Part shown: piece by piece, positions 44,686-52,760 of the stretch | How the letters are laid out: every line of letters starts with the position of its first letter | How positions within the stretch are numbered: the first letter of the stretch is position 1 | Assembly: GCF_040448305.1 (NCBI RefSeq) | Contig: NZ_CP148752.1 | Location: forward strand, 2,852,001 to 2,916,000 | Direction of reading: 5' to 3' | Length of the DNA stretch: 64,000 bases | DNA from: Pseudomonas fluorescens | Lineage (GTDB): Bacteria > Pseudomonadota > Gammaproteobacteria > Pseudomonadales > Pseudomonadaceae | The notes under the pieces: generated by a model | Told to the model about the DNA's origin: nothing | Databases searched by the model: none | The model's input: only the letters and a program-made list of their open reading frames with translations | Position numbers and translations under genes: made by a program

Positions 44686-45147
44686 CTAAGCCCTGAGAAG
44701 CGGGACGATTTGCTTATTGATTTTCTTAGCAGCCCATATTTCTTTTCGACCAACGATCAATAAAATCATTTGCTCTTGCGCGATAAGATGGCGCCGCCAA
44801 CTGCCTAAATCTGTAGTGGATGGAGAAGGCTGATCCTCTGGATGGGTGTGCCATTCCCCGAGGTATTGGAGTTGCCCTGAAGATTGAGCAAAGGCCTCAT
44901 TCACGGCGGCTTGGTGGTGTGGCCCTCTACGGTCAACGAAGCAGCGGTGCCTAATGTCACCCTCTCCAGGTTCTGATATTTCACACACAATAATATGTGA
45001 TGCTCGGCGCTCACCGATGAGTACTCCCGCGGCCTCATTGCTGGAGGAATCCATTTGGCGATACTCCAACAATTTATTTACGACAGAGGGCATGATCACC
45101 AGCAACCCTCCTAAATCATCCGTAAACGTCAGCTCAGAGTTGGTCAT
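44686..45147 (-). CDS. cap3: CBASS deconjugase Cap3 (JAB/MPN metalloprotease)
   Basis: A 153-residue JAMM-fold isopeptidase. The zinc-site residues are all present: Glu38, then EWHTHP (His100, His102) and SPSTTD (Asp113). In type II CBASS, Cap3 removes the conjugates that Cap2 makes on the cyclase and so tunes signalling. ATG 45147 is preferred since it overlaps the cap2 stop by only 14 bases (ATGACCAACTCTGA); the frame opens at 45207. Last gene of the operon. Confidence 0.9.
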   Translation of the reverse strand: MTNSELTFTDDLGGLLVIMPSVVNKLLEYRQMDSSSNEAAGVLIGERRASHIIVCEISEPGEGDIRHRCFVDRRGPHHQAAVNEAFAQSSGQLQYLGEWHTHPEDQPSPSTTDLGSWRRHLIAQEQMILLIVGRKEIWAAKKINKQIVPLLRA

Positions 45148-46915
45148 AGCAGATCTTGCAGGTAGTTTGACGAGGTAGGTGGCGGGGTTGCCTCGAGCGG
45201 TTGCCATCTAGCATGTGCTCGCTATATGTCCAGCTCAATTTGGGCTCCAATATCGAAAGAACAGCTTCCTGCATCATGCTGGCGGTGATCACGCTCACTG
45301 CAGCGTCATAAGGCGTGAAAGTATTGCCGCAACTGACGAATCGCTCTTCATTGGAGTCAATCTCGCTGAACCGCATGTCCAACCCATTTTTATAAAAAGC
45401 GGGGTCCGCAAGAAGGCATCCAAAGCAACAGCTGCCGTCATCAATTAATACTTTGGAAGCGCGGCCGTTACCATCGTTAAAGCCGTGGACAAGCCTAGGT
45501 CTTTTAGTCAATGGCATCGTACGGACCACATGAGCCAATCGCTTCGCTACAGGAGGGCGACCCGTAGCGTCGATGACGATGTCGTACAGTTTCAATAACT
45601 CGGGATCAATCGAAAATCGAGAAGACTTTCCTTCCACTATACAACTTAGATGTGTGGACGACTTAAGCGACGCAGCTATGGCAACAGCTTTGTTCTGCCC
45701 AAAATTTGCTGTGGATAGGGTATGGCGACCAAAATTTTGAGGACCAAAGGAGTCATGATCATAAAGATCAAATCTCGCGTTCCCACAGCCAGCGCCGGAG
45801 CGTAGTAGTAAGCCGGCAAGGTATCCCCCAATAGTGCCACAGCCTATAAGAGCAATACGTTGGTTGCTTAAGTTTCCGATTGCTGACCGGCGTCGATTAC
45901 GACTCAAAATCGTCTTTTTGTCCGCCCTCGTGACACCAATACGGATGAACTTTATGACAGAACGCTTGGCGGAGAGACAGCTAATCAGCGTCCCGGATTT
46001 GGCGACTCGGCCGGTTCGTTTTTTCCGATTATTTTTCTTGGGATAAGTATTCAATCCTGTTGCATCAATATTGAGCTCCACATAGAGCCCCACTAGGTCC
46101 TGATGGTGCACATCGAATAGCAGCACATGTCGCTTAACAGGATTGTTAACAAAATGGTCCAAGATGCGACCGCGGGCGCTAAGATCAACCTCGGTAAGCC
46201 ATTGAATCACCGAGCGCAGATCTTCAGGCGGCCAAACCACGCCAGCTAGCCGAGAAGGCTTAATTTTGAAGTAGCTAGTTAGAAAGGATTTGTCATCACG
46301 CAGCGTCAACTCCCTTTGCTTCATCCACTCCTTAAACTCGCTTTCATCTTCTTTTTCATAGGCGATCCACTCCTCGCCTGACGCGTCTGACTTCCCTGCA
46401 CCGTGCCCGTTGACAGCCACCATGCACTGCAGCTCCACTTTCTCTACGGCATCGGACAACAGGAATACTTTTTTATCGGGCAACCAGTAGGAAGAGAATT
46501 CTCCTTCCAGTTCTTGGTCATCCGGTTCGCCCTGAATTGCAGAGGCTACGGCAGCATCAAGCGTGAGCTGAATTTGGGAATTAACCAGAGAGTAGGTTCC
46601 TCGCAAGTCATTAGCATCCCAATCCGCCTCCATTTCTTGCACGTAACATAGGTACCATCCCATGTTGATATGGGGCAGTAATCGGCCTCTAAACTGGTCT
46701 GGAATTTTCAGAATATAGGCGCTGGGCAACGTGATATGTGGATCTGCGGCGAAGCTCAACGCAATGCTGAATTCACCACCCGCAGTTCCATAGCTTTTGA
46801 CGTAGAACCCCTTGGCAGTGTCAGAAATACGTAGAGGTGTACCACTAGGAATATGCTGAGCTTTGGTGTACTGGTACCCGCAACTCAGCAACGCCTGATG
46901 TAGATCGCTAAGCAC
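45134..46915 (-). CDS. cap2: CBASS E1-E2 conjugation enzyme Cap2
   Basis: A 593-residue fusion of an E2-like N-terminal domain and a ThiF/E1-like C-terminal domain. The E2 catalytic Cys is probably Cys90 in GWYLCYVQE. The E1 adenylation domain starts with IALIGCGTIGGYLAGLLL (about 365). DYDHDSFGPQNFGRH-like residues bind ATP, a CxxC-type pair lies in SCCFGC, and the E1 cysteine is probably in VSCGNTFTPYDAA (near 528). Cap2 conjugates the C terminus of the CD-NTase to targets, priming cyclase activity. Length matches characterised Cap2. It starts 6 bases after the dncV stop. Confidence 0.93.
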   Translation of the reverse strand: MLSDLHQALLSCGYQYTKAQHIPSGTPLRISDTAKGFYVKSYGTAGGEFSIALSFAADPHITLPSAYILKIPDQFRGRLLPHINMGWYLCYVQEMEADWDANDLRGTYSLVNSQIQLTLDAAVASAIQGEPDDQELEGEFSSYWLPDKKVFLLSDAVEKVELQCMVAVNGHGAGKSDASGEEWIAYEKEDESEFKEWMKQRELTLRDDKSFLTSYFKIKPSRLAGVVWPPEDLRSVIQWLTEVDLSARGRILDHFVNNPVKRHVLLFDVHHQDLVGLYVELNIDATGLNTYPKKNNRKKRTGRVAKSGTLISCLSAKRSVIKFIRIGVTRADKKTILSRNRRRSAIGNLSNQRIALIGCGTIGGYLAGLLLRSGAGCGNARFDLYDHDSFGPQNFGRHTLSTANFGQNKAVAIAASLKSSTHLSCIVEGKSSRFSIDPELLKLYDIVIDATGRPPVAKRLAHVVRTMPLTKRPRLVHGFNDGNGRASKVLIDDGSCCFGCLLADPAFYKNGLDMRFSEIDSNEERFVSCGNTFTPYDAAVSVITASMMQEAVLSILEPKLSWTYSEHMLDGNRSRQPRHLPRQTTCKICYDQL

Positions 46916-46921
46916 GAAGTA

Positions 46922-48220
46922 TTAACCGCTTGCCATGGTTGTGCTGATACTCGCGGGTTGAGTACCACGCGAGGGCTCGCTCACAAACGCAGGTGCGGAG
47001 GGTGCGCTGACGATCAAATCGCTTTTGACTACGCGTCGACCGAACGCGCGGTTAATGGAATCTAGAGCGAGTTCCTTGGATGAACAGCCCTGTGCATCAA
47101 CCAATATCACTCTCAAGTCAAAAAGCCTTTCCATAATTGCAAGCTCACGTTCCCCGTGCTCGGTACGGGGAGGAAAAAGCGGCTTCTCATCGGTATGGTC
47201 AGGACTTTCTACGCCGTTGTTGAACTCGTCAGGGAGGTATTTTGCAAGCATCCTCATTGTTGCCCCAAGATCATCTCTATCATGTGGAATTCGATCGAGA
47301 ACGCTGACAGTCGCAGCCATTAGTGAGATAGATGAGGGGCCACCGCCGTCCTTCCACTGAGCATCGCGCCACGACTTCATGAAACGGCAAACTTTACGCA
47401 AATGTGGACCAATCCGTTTACAGCTATCTAAAAACCAGTCTTCAACGATCTTGGGGTCGCTCTTCATCCATTTCTCTTCTCCTTCGCGAAGGGCAAGATT
47501 CACGCATCCCTCATCAAGTTCGTAACCGGCGCGGTTGTACGTAAATCCGTCCATCCCGCTTACCGACTCCATAGCTATATCCATGGACTTCGCCAAAGCA
47601 GCTTCCTTCAGCAGAAATTGGTCTGCAGGGATGGCATACATTGGAACGTCAATGTGAGTGTTCAACGCGGGAATCTTGATACGAGCGCACGTGCGCTTTG
47701 CTTCAAATTTCCAACCAGGATTTTCGTGGGCTAGAGACTGTAGGGAGGAGTCGACAAGCAGGAGGAGCAAGCGATGGCCGATTATTGGGCGATCTTCGAA
47801 GATGGCCATAGGCAGGTAGGTGCCATCATCGATGTCCATTTCCTGCGGAGGAGTGGAGTATGGATTGTTGAGGGTGTCGTACTGGAAGCTACCCTGCGTC
47901 CAAAACCGCGGCGAGAGTTTCAAAAACTCCTTTCTAACTCCCTCATCCATATCTTGGATGAGCTTAGCCACCTCAGTCTGAGCTTCCGGGCTTAGGTGTT
48001 TGAGTTGGGAGTTGGCAACACGCTCCGTGATGCTTTCCAGCGAAAGCGCGGCATTAGATGTCCTCGCGATCTCTTTTGCCTCCTCAAATACTTCCTTAGT
48101 TCGGGTGCGAACACACTCGCGCAAAGCCTTGAGCGTCACGACCTGAGTATCAGCCAGTGTCAGCTTGCCGATGAGTCCATCAGCGCTGTCGTTGTAATAG
48201 CGGTGAAAATCCCAAGTCAT
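46922..48220 (-). CDS. dncV: CBASS cyclic dinucleotide synthase, DncV-like CD-NTase
   Basis: A 432-residue nucleotidyltransferase. The active-site GS motif is TQGSFQY (110-111). The metal-binding aspartates are in EMDIDDGTYLP (Asp129, Asp131) and HIDVPMYAIP (Asp191). Surrounding segments (GHRLLLLLVDSSLQSLAHEN, GWKFEAKRTCARIKI) are strikingly close to Vibrio DncV, which makes 3'3'-cGAMP. The same product is therefore likely but not shown. It overlaps the capV stop by 4 bases. Confidence 0.95.
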   Translation of the reverse strand: MTWDFHRYYNDSADGLIGKLTLADTQVVTLKALRECVRTRTKEVFEEAKEIARTSNAALSLESITERVANSQLKHLSPEAQTEVAKLIQDMDEGVRKEFLKLSPRFWTQGSFQYDTLNNPYSTPPQEMDIDDGTYLPMAIFEDRPIIGHRLLLLLVDSSLQSLAHENPGWKFEAKRTCARIKIPALNTHIDVPMYAIPADQFLLKEAALAKSMDIAMESVSGMDGFTYNRAGYELDEGCVNLALREGEEKWMKSDPKIVEDWFLDSCKRIGPHLRKVCRFMKSWRDAQWKDGGGPSSISLMAATVSVLDRIPHDRDDLGATMRMLAKYLPDEFNNGVESPDHTDEKPLFPPRTEHGERELAIMERLFDLRVILVDAQGCSSKELALDSINRAFGRRVVKSDLIVSAPSAPAFVSEPSRGTQPASISTTMASG

Positions 48221-49284
48221 GAATTTTGCTCCTGTTGAACAGGTTTTAGGCGGTTGAAGGGGAGGGCTGGGCGTTCGAAGAAAGCCTGCAACCGGATGTT
48301 TTTAGTGAACTCATTTGTAGCGAGTTGTTTGCCTCTGCTGGCGAGGTTGCGCAGGCTGCTAGCGGTGGCATTGTCCAGCGTGATATCCGAGGCCGCTTCG
48401 TTAGGAACTGTGTCGTCCAGATATACATAGTTATCTGATGCCCCAACGGTCCTGAGTTGACGTTCTAGCATCGATTTGTGGAGCTGTTGGTTGGCCGTCA
48501 TGGTGGTTAGAACCAACCGCTCGCCCAACCCCCAAAGCCCCAGGTAGCCGTTATTACGAGTCTTTTCAAACGCGGCCGGGCTGATGGTGTACTCCTCACC
48601 CAGCGTGCCAATATTCAATATCCTTACGTCATTAACCGTGACGTCAAAATCGCTAGTCATATCTTGGAGCACTTCGTACAACCCGATCAGGCTGGGATTG
48701 TTCGCGACCAAGCCGCCGTCAGCAAAATACGAGTCAAGTGCTTCGCAGTGGTGAGGAGGAAAGTAGGTGGGCGCAGCTGACGTGGCCATAGCTGCATCTA
48801 CCAGAGTCAGGCGTCCATCCCGGTTGAAATTGGGGTTATGAGGAGTCTTAAAAAACTGGGGTTTACCAGTCGAAAGGTTTACTGCAGGAATCATGACTCG
48901 ACGAGTCAAATCGTCAAAAGTAGTTTGTGCACCAACCATACTAGTCACCGCGTCACGGAGCGGTTGACTACGATATTGAGCACCAAAAAGGGTGCGCCAT
49001 TTCCGCTTTAGAAAGTTGTTTGGTGGGAAAATTAACGGGGCCTGTTCACGAAAAACCGCCTCTAATTCTCGCGCACTTTTCCCTGCTGCCAGCCCCAAGG
49101 CCAGGATACCCCCGATGGACGTACCCGTGATGAGGTCAAAGTAGTTTCCGGCCTTAACGTCGGCTTGACCTGTCCTCTGCTCAACGATGCGCTCGATTTC
49201 GGCCAGGACATTGATAGTGAAAAGTCCTCTTGCCCCCCCACCATTAAGGCTGAGGATTCTGACGTCCTTACTCTTTACCGACAT
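48217..49284 (-). CDS. capV: CBASS effector CapV, patatin-like phospholipase
   Basis: A 355-residue patatin-like phospholipase, the membrane-degrading effector activated by cyclic dinucleotide. The oxyanion loop is LNGGGARGLF (14-22). The nucleophile elbow GTSIGG gives Ser56, and the catalytic Asp is in ADGGLVANNP (Asp189). First gene of the capV-dncV-cap2-cap3 operon, the same order as in Vibrio cholerae. The promoter should lie in the 270-base gap 49285-49558. Confidence 0.95.
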   Translation of the reverse strand: MSVKSKDVRILSLNGGGARGLFTINVLAEIERIVEQRTGQADVKAGNYFDLITGTSIGGILALGLAAGKSARELEAVFREQAPLIFPPNNFLKRKWRTLFGAQYRSQPLRDAVTSMVGAQTTFDDLTRRVMIPAVNLSTGKPQFFKTPHNPNFNRDGRLTLVDAAMATSAAPTYFPPHHCEALDSYFADGGLVANNPSLIGLYEVLQDMTSDFDVTVNDVRILNIGTLGEEYTISPAAFEKTRNNGYLGLWGLGERLVLTTMTANQQLHKSMLERQLRTVGASDNYVYLDDTVPNEAASDITLDNATASSLRNLASRGKQLATNEFTKNIRLQAFFERPALPFNRLKPVQQEQNS

Positions 49285-49558
49285 GGCGCATCCCTGATCT
49301 GGCTGGTTGATATCAATCTGGGCGCGGCCTTGTTACTTTTCAATTGGCCGATACTAAAATGCCAGCTTTGAGTGAAGAGGCGAGTATGGTCGCTCACGTG
49401 AGCTGGTGCAATTGTCTAGGGAGATCGTCGAAATTAAACGAATCAACTTAGCTCGATCCTCCTTCTCGCAGGAATGGGCGAAACGATCTTCTTATGCTTT
49501 AGGTGCTTTTTGGGCATCATCCGAAGGGCAAGGGAGTCGTCAGTAGCGCAGCAAGTTT

Positions 49559-50230
49559 TTACACGGAGGTGCTCTGGGTGATAGTGGTCGGCCATTTCCG
49601 TTCAGCCACCTCGTAACAATCTACACCAGCACATTCACGAGAAATCAGTTCCAACTGCAGCTCACCGAAGGTCGGTGAGTTGGTCCAGTAATGGCCTTTT
49701 AGGTGTTTGGAATCATTGATCAGTCGGAGGTCACCAGCGCCTGTGGTGAGCTTGTTTTCGCCTTGGTATTGCCTTTTGAGTTCGAAAACATAACAAAGGC
49801 GGGTCGCCTCTGTTCTACCGTTTTGAATCAACGCTTCGAGTTTTGACTCGCCTTCTTGAGACTTCGTGAACGACTCTATCGAGATGGTCAAGTACGTCTG
49901 CCGGATCACAAAAATGATAGGTATCTGCAACGGCGACTTACCCGCCTGCTTAAAGTCTGAGCTAAGCGTACCGCGCCATACCCCATGCACTATCGGCCTA
50001 CGCATCCATCGCGCGATCCGGGGGGACCTCCATGCCAGCTTGAAAAAAACACCGAATAGGAAAGTGATACAGGTTAAACCGTATGAAACGGCACGCCACC
50101 CAGCAGTAAGCATTTCGTAACCTAAAAAGGAGAGGACGAAATAAAGGCAGATTGCGACAACCAAAACTAGGCAGACGTATACCTTCAATAGCCGCTGCAG
50201 TTCGGTTTGTGTAAGGCTTAAGTTACTCAT
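49559..50230 (-). CDS. Cap15-like two-TM beta-barrel protein (candidate cyclic-nucleotide effector)
   Basis: A 223-residue protein with two N-terminal hydrophobic helices (about 17-37 and 46-65) and a soluble domain. That domain has the pattern of the SMODS-associated beta-barrel of Cap15: HGVWRGTLSSDF (82-93), PIIFVIRQTYLTISIESFTKS and a late LKGHYWTNSPTFGELQLEL. Cap15 is a CBASS effector that disrupts the inner membrane after binding a cyclic dinucleotide, and the 2TM-beta family also serves as effector in Panoptes. Here it is not inside the CBASS operon. It overlaps the preceding DAC-like gene by 8 bases (ATGAGTAA), so the two are made together. Confidence 0.75.
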   Translation of the reverse strand: MSNLSLTQTELQRLLKVYVCLVLVVAICLYFVLSFLGYEMLTAGWRAVSYGLTCITFLFGVFFKLAWRSPRIARWMRRPIVHGVWRGTLSSDFKQAGKSPLQIPIIFVIRQTYLTISIESFTKSQEGESKLEALIQNGRTEATRLCYVFELKRQYQGENKLTTGAGDLRLINDSKHLKGHYWTNSPTFGELQLELISRECAGVDCYEVAERKWPTTITQSTSV

Positions 50231-50759
50231 TCTTTTCTGGTGCTCGCGCTAGGATTTTTCCATTTTTGTACACAACGATTTCATCACCCGTACTGAGCAC
50301 ACCGACATACGTAATGCCCGGAATCAGGGATGTAAGCAGCGCTGTCATCTGCCTTGCACCGTTAGGTCGATCCTCTGGAGGCTGTGCTAAGTCCTCCAAC
50401 GGGGGGGCCAGAAACTGTGAAAGATGTGTCAGTGATCGCGATTTCATGTCGATCATGTGGAATCCGTCGTGCCAAGGTGACTCATGGTCTGACACTTTAG
50501 CTAGCATGCAGGCAATCGCCTCGAACCCGGAGGTCGGTAGATCTGGTTTCATCGCAGTCCGATGTCCAAGGGGCGTGCTCGGCAACTCCTCAAGGTGAGA
50601 GTAGAAGACGAGTCCGACCCCAGAGAAAGATTCCGATCTTAACCGTTTGAGCTGTTCCAGCAGTCTGATTGGAAAGTCTCGATCTTGCGATGTCGCGTCA
50701 TTTTCCACTGTGTAGTATTCCGCTATCTGGGCCCGCTTTGGAGAGGCCGATGGGACCAT
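50223..50759 (-). CDS. Degenerate diadenylate-cyclase (DisA_N)-like protein
   Basis: A 178-residue protein whose C-terminal half follows the DAC domain. HDGFHMI (97-103) stands at the place of the DGA motif. THLSQFLAPP matches the strand that follows. GARQMTALLTS (134-144) occupies the RHR position, then YVGVLSTGDEIVVYKNGKI (151-169) matches the terminal hairpin. Both catalytic motifs are altered (DGF for DGA, RQM for RHR), so it may be an inactive nucleotide-binding sensor or a cyclase of changed specificity. Its start is ATG 50759. It is coupled to the Cap15-like gene. DAC-like assignment is my reading of the pattern, not a search result. Confidence 0.6.
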   Translation of the reverse strand: MVPSASPKRAQIAEYYTVENDATSQDRDFPIRLLEQLKRLRSESFSGVGLVFYSHLEELPSTPLGHRTAMKPDLPTSGFEAIACMLAKVSDHESPWHDGFHMIDMKSRSLTHLSQFLAPPLEDLAQPPEDRPNGARQMTALLTSLIPGITYVGVLSTGDEIVVYKNGKILARAPEKNE

Positions 50760-51205
50760 GATGCTATCCCGTAGCGGTTAAGGCAAAGCAAGAAGGTCAA
50801 GCAGAAGCTATTACCTTTTTATTAGGGCATCTGGCTTATCAAGTTAGCTCTTTGGCCATCTGCGATTTGGGTAGGGTAACTATGAGGACGATGATTTCTA
50901 CGGCGCTCCATTATCAGCCCCAAAGCAGCATTTTCAATGGCGGTAGCTGCTGAGGGAACCAGGCATTGAATGGCCGCGGATGGTAGGAATGTGAGAGGTT
51001 CCAAATTAACAGTGGCGTTTACTCTCAAAGTAAAGTGCGTGGCAGTAGGTGGTCTAGCGATGCAGGTGGGCGAAATAGCTACAAAAATATCCTCTCTTAA
51101 GGGGTGCGTTTGAGGCGCAATTTCTATGAATCTCTGTTAATTCTGTTAATTCTGTTAATTCTGTTAATGGTGTATTGTAAGGGTACTAATCAAACGGAGG
51201 TTTCC
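50760..51205. other. Intergenic region with promoters for divergent genes
   Basis: About 445 bases between the DAC-like gene (-) and the MvaT-like gene (+). It contains a 9-bp tandem repeat near the right end (51134-51168). A 68-codon minus-strand frame at 50822-51028 has no recognisable feature and is not called. Confidence 0.45.
51134..51168 (+). repeat. Four tandem copies of CTGTTAATT in the mvaT-like leader
   Basis: Units begin at 51134, 51143, 51152 and 51161 (last copy lacks the final T). The array ends 37 bases before the ATG of the MvaT-like gene, in the promoter or leader. Perfect short tandem arrays of this kind can change copy number by slippage. Confidence 0.9.
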
Positions 51206-51571
51206 ATGTCCAAACTTGCAGAATTTCGTCAGTTAGAAAAACACCTTGCTGAGCAGTTGCAAGCGCTCGAAGCCTTGAAAGGTGATGCAGGTCTCAAGCA
51301 GGAAATTGAATTCGAAACGAAGTTGCGTGCATTGCTTGCCAAATACGGCTACAGCTTGAAAGACATCATTGGTTTGCTTGACCCTCAGGCTGGGCGTCGC
51401 CCTCCTGCAAATGAACCCAAGTCTGGTACGCGAAAACCTCGCCAAGTGAAGATCTACAAGAACCCTAAGACTGGTGAAGTCGTAGAAACCAAGGGTGGTA
51501 ATCACAAAACATTGAAAGGGTGGAAGGCCGAGCACGGTTCAGCCACAGTCGAATCCTGGCTGACAAAGTGA
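51206..51571 (+). CDS. MvaT/MvaU-family H-NS-like xenogeneic silencer
   Basis: A 121-residue MvaT-type nucleoid protein. An N-terminal oligomerisation coiled coil (LAEFRQLEKHLAEQLQALEAL, then EFETKLRALLAKYGYSLKDIIGLLDP) is joined by a basic linker (TRKPRQVKIYKN) to the DNA-binding domain. The latter has the signature GEVVETKGGNHKTLKGWK. Such proteins silence AT-rich foreign DNA in Pseudomonas. Start ATG 51206 with GGAGG about 6 bases upstream; the longer frame from 51104 only translates the tandem repeat. Located in the middle of a defence island, so probably an accessory paralogue rather than the core mvaT. Followed by a good terminator. Confidence 0.95.
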   Translation: MSKLAEFRQLEKHLAEQLQALEALKGDAGLKQEIEFETKLRALLAKYGYSLKDIIGLLDPQAGRRPPANEPKSGTRKPRQVKIYKNPKTGEVVETKGGNHKTLKGWKAEHGSATVESWLTK

Positions 51572-51591
51572 GATGGTTTTTGAGTACAAAC

Positions 51592-51619
51592 AAAGGGGCC
51601 CTTCTAAGGCCCTTTTTTT
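51592..51619 (+). terminator. Rho-independent terminator after the MvaT-like gene
   Basis: Nine-pair stem AAAGGGGCC / GGCCCTTTT (one G-T pair) with a short loop, followed by a T-run. It starts 21 bases after the stop codon. The following 51620-51920 shows no gene. Confidence 0.85.
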
Positions 51620-51920
51620 AGGGACACCAAGGACAATTTTAAGCGTGAGCCGTGGCAAAAGGCTGCCCTTTCTACATGCACCTTCTACACTCATGCATGG
51701 AAACTGCTAGCTTAGTCAGAGCGCCATAGATTCAACGCCGCCTGCAACGCATGAGTTTATGCAACTTGAACCTGGCGCAGCAGGATTGGAAAAGCTGCCT
51801 CTGGGAAGCAGTCATCAAGCTCTGATCGGATTACCCTGTTCAGTTGGGCGACATAGTTCGGAAAATTATTTGATGTTGGCTGAGAAGTTGGCACCACAAC
51901 AACTCAAGGCGGCATAAGGC

Positions 51921-52406
51921 ATGGCGAAGCAAGTCCTAAACGTTGAGCTCGCCGACCTGGCGTCCACTTTCGATCTGCCTGCGACGCGCTTCCAGCGGGA
52001 GTTGGCGCTCCTAGGCTGGGGCATGATTGTCCAAAAGGCCACCCGCTTGGCGCACGCAGACGACTTCGCTCGCAATGTTGAACAGTGGAGCATCGATCCA
52101 GTGAGCTTCGATATAACGCCGAACTGGGTACATCTCGTACAAGCCGCAAAAGAATTCCTCCCGCGTCTCGCTTCGCGAGCTCACGGGACTGCAAAGAGCC
52201 CCCCCCCTGACAGGTTCGCCGGCTATTTCTATGTCTTGTTCGATGGGATGACGGGGCTCAGCAAGATCGGACATACCAAGACGGAGGGCCATCGCCAGCG
52301 TGTGCAGATTGCAGGCCATGGGAGCGCATTGGTCAATGTAGTCAGTGCCCGGGTGGCAGACTGCCTTGCTGCTGAGATGAGGTGTCACGAGCATTTTGCC
52401 CATTGA
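51921..52406 (+). CDS. T5orf172/MUG113-like (GIY-YIG-related) protein, possibly C-terminally shortened
   Basis: A 161-residue protein. The first 80 residues look helical and DNA-binding-like (LADLASTFDLPATRFQRELALLGWGMI). Residues about 100-160 fit the T5orf172 / MUG113 branch of GIY-YIG nucleases: GYFYVLFDGMTGLSKIGHTK, an Arg (HRQRVQIAGH) and AAEMRCHEHF. The family normally continues with an EWF-type ending after the His; here the frame stops right after HFAH, so it may be truncated. Found between the silencer and the helicase module; a nuclease role is inferred. Confidence 0.65.
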   Translation: MAKQVLNVELADLASTFDLPATRFQRELALLGWGMIVQKATRLAHADDFARNVEQWSIDPVSFDITPNWVHLVQAAKEFLPRLASRAHGTAKSPPPDRFAGYFYVLFDGMTGLSKIGHTKTEGHRQRVQIAGHGSALVNVVSARVADCLAAEMRCHEHFAH

Positions 52407-52760
52407 ACCAATGTAGATCTGGACGACCTAGCTGGTCTGAGGGGCCCCGTCGCTACCGAGCTGGAGGCGGTGGGCAGAGGCCAGACGATGGTCGTTGAGA
52501 GACGGCGATGAGCTGAAAGGGCTGATCTTCCATCAGCAAGATGCTCACTCGTTTTGGAGACAGGGTTCCTGTGTCTCTCGCTTTTCCAGCCGACTTAATG
52601 CTCGCGTTGACTCCGCTCCTAATGAAAAGAACTCCAATCGTAGTGAAAGCTGACGCACGGTCGTACCCTTGGTAGGGTCCATGGCGGACTTTGCCAAGGA
52701 TGCTGCGCCTTTAAATAAATAATTCGTCAGTTCTGGTTACTGAGTTCCGATAAATCCGGT
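52407..52760. other. Intergenic region
   Basis: About 350 bases between convergent genes. A hairpin-like GAGACAGG...CCTGTGTCTC lies near 52557-52578, without a T-run. No gene is supported. Confidence 0.4.

Noticed and set aside
50223..50759. Reading the DAC-like gene as an mCpol of a standard Panoptes system
   Set aside because: No GGDD/GGDE-type palm motif of mCpol is visible; the HDGF and GARQM segments fit a DAC-like domain better.
50822..51028. 68-codon minus-strand frame between the DAC-like and MvaT-like genes
   Set aside because: No ribosome site, no recognisable motif and no neighbour overlap; could be real but cannot be supported.
51134..51168. Treating the 9-bp array as a CRISPR or as coding (frame from 51104)
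   Set aside because: Units are directly adjacent without spacers, and the longer frame only yields a hydrophobic run before the true MvaT start at 51206.
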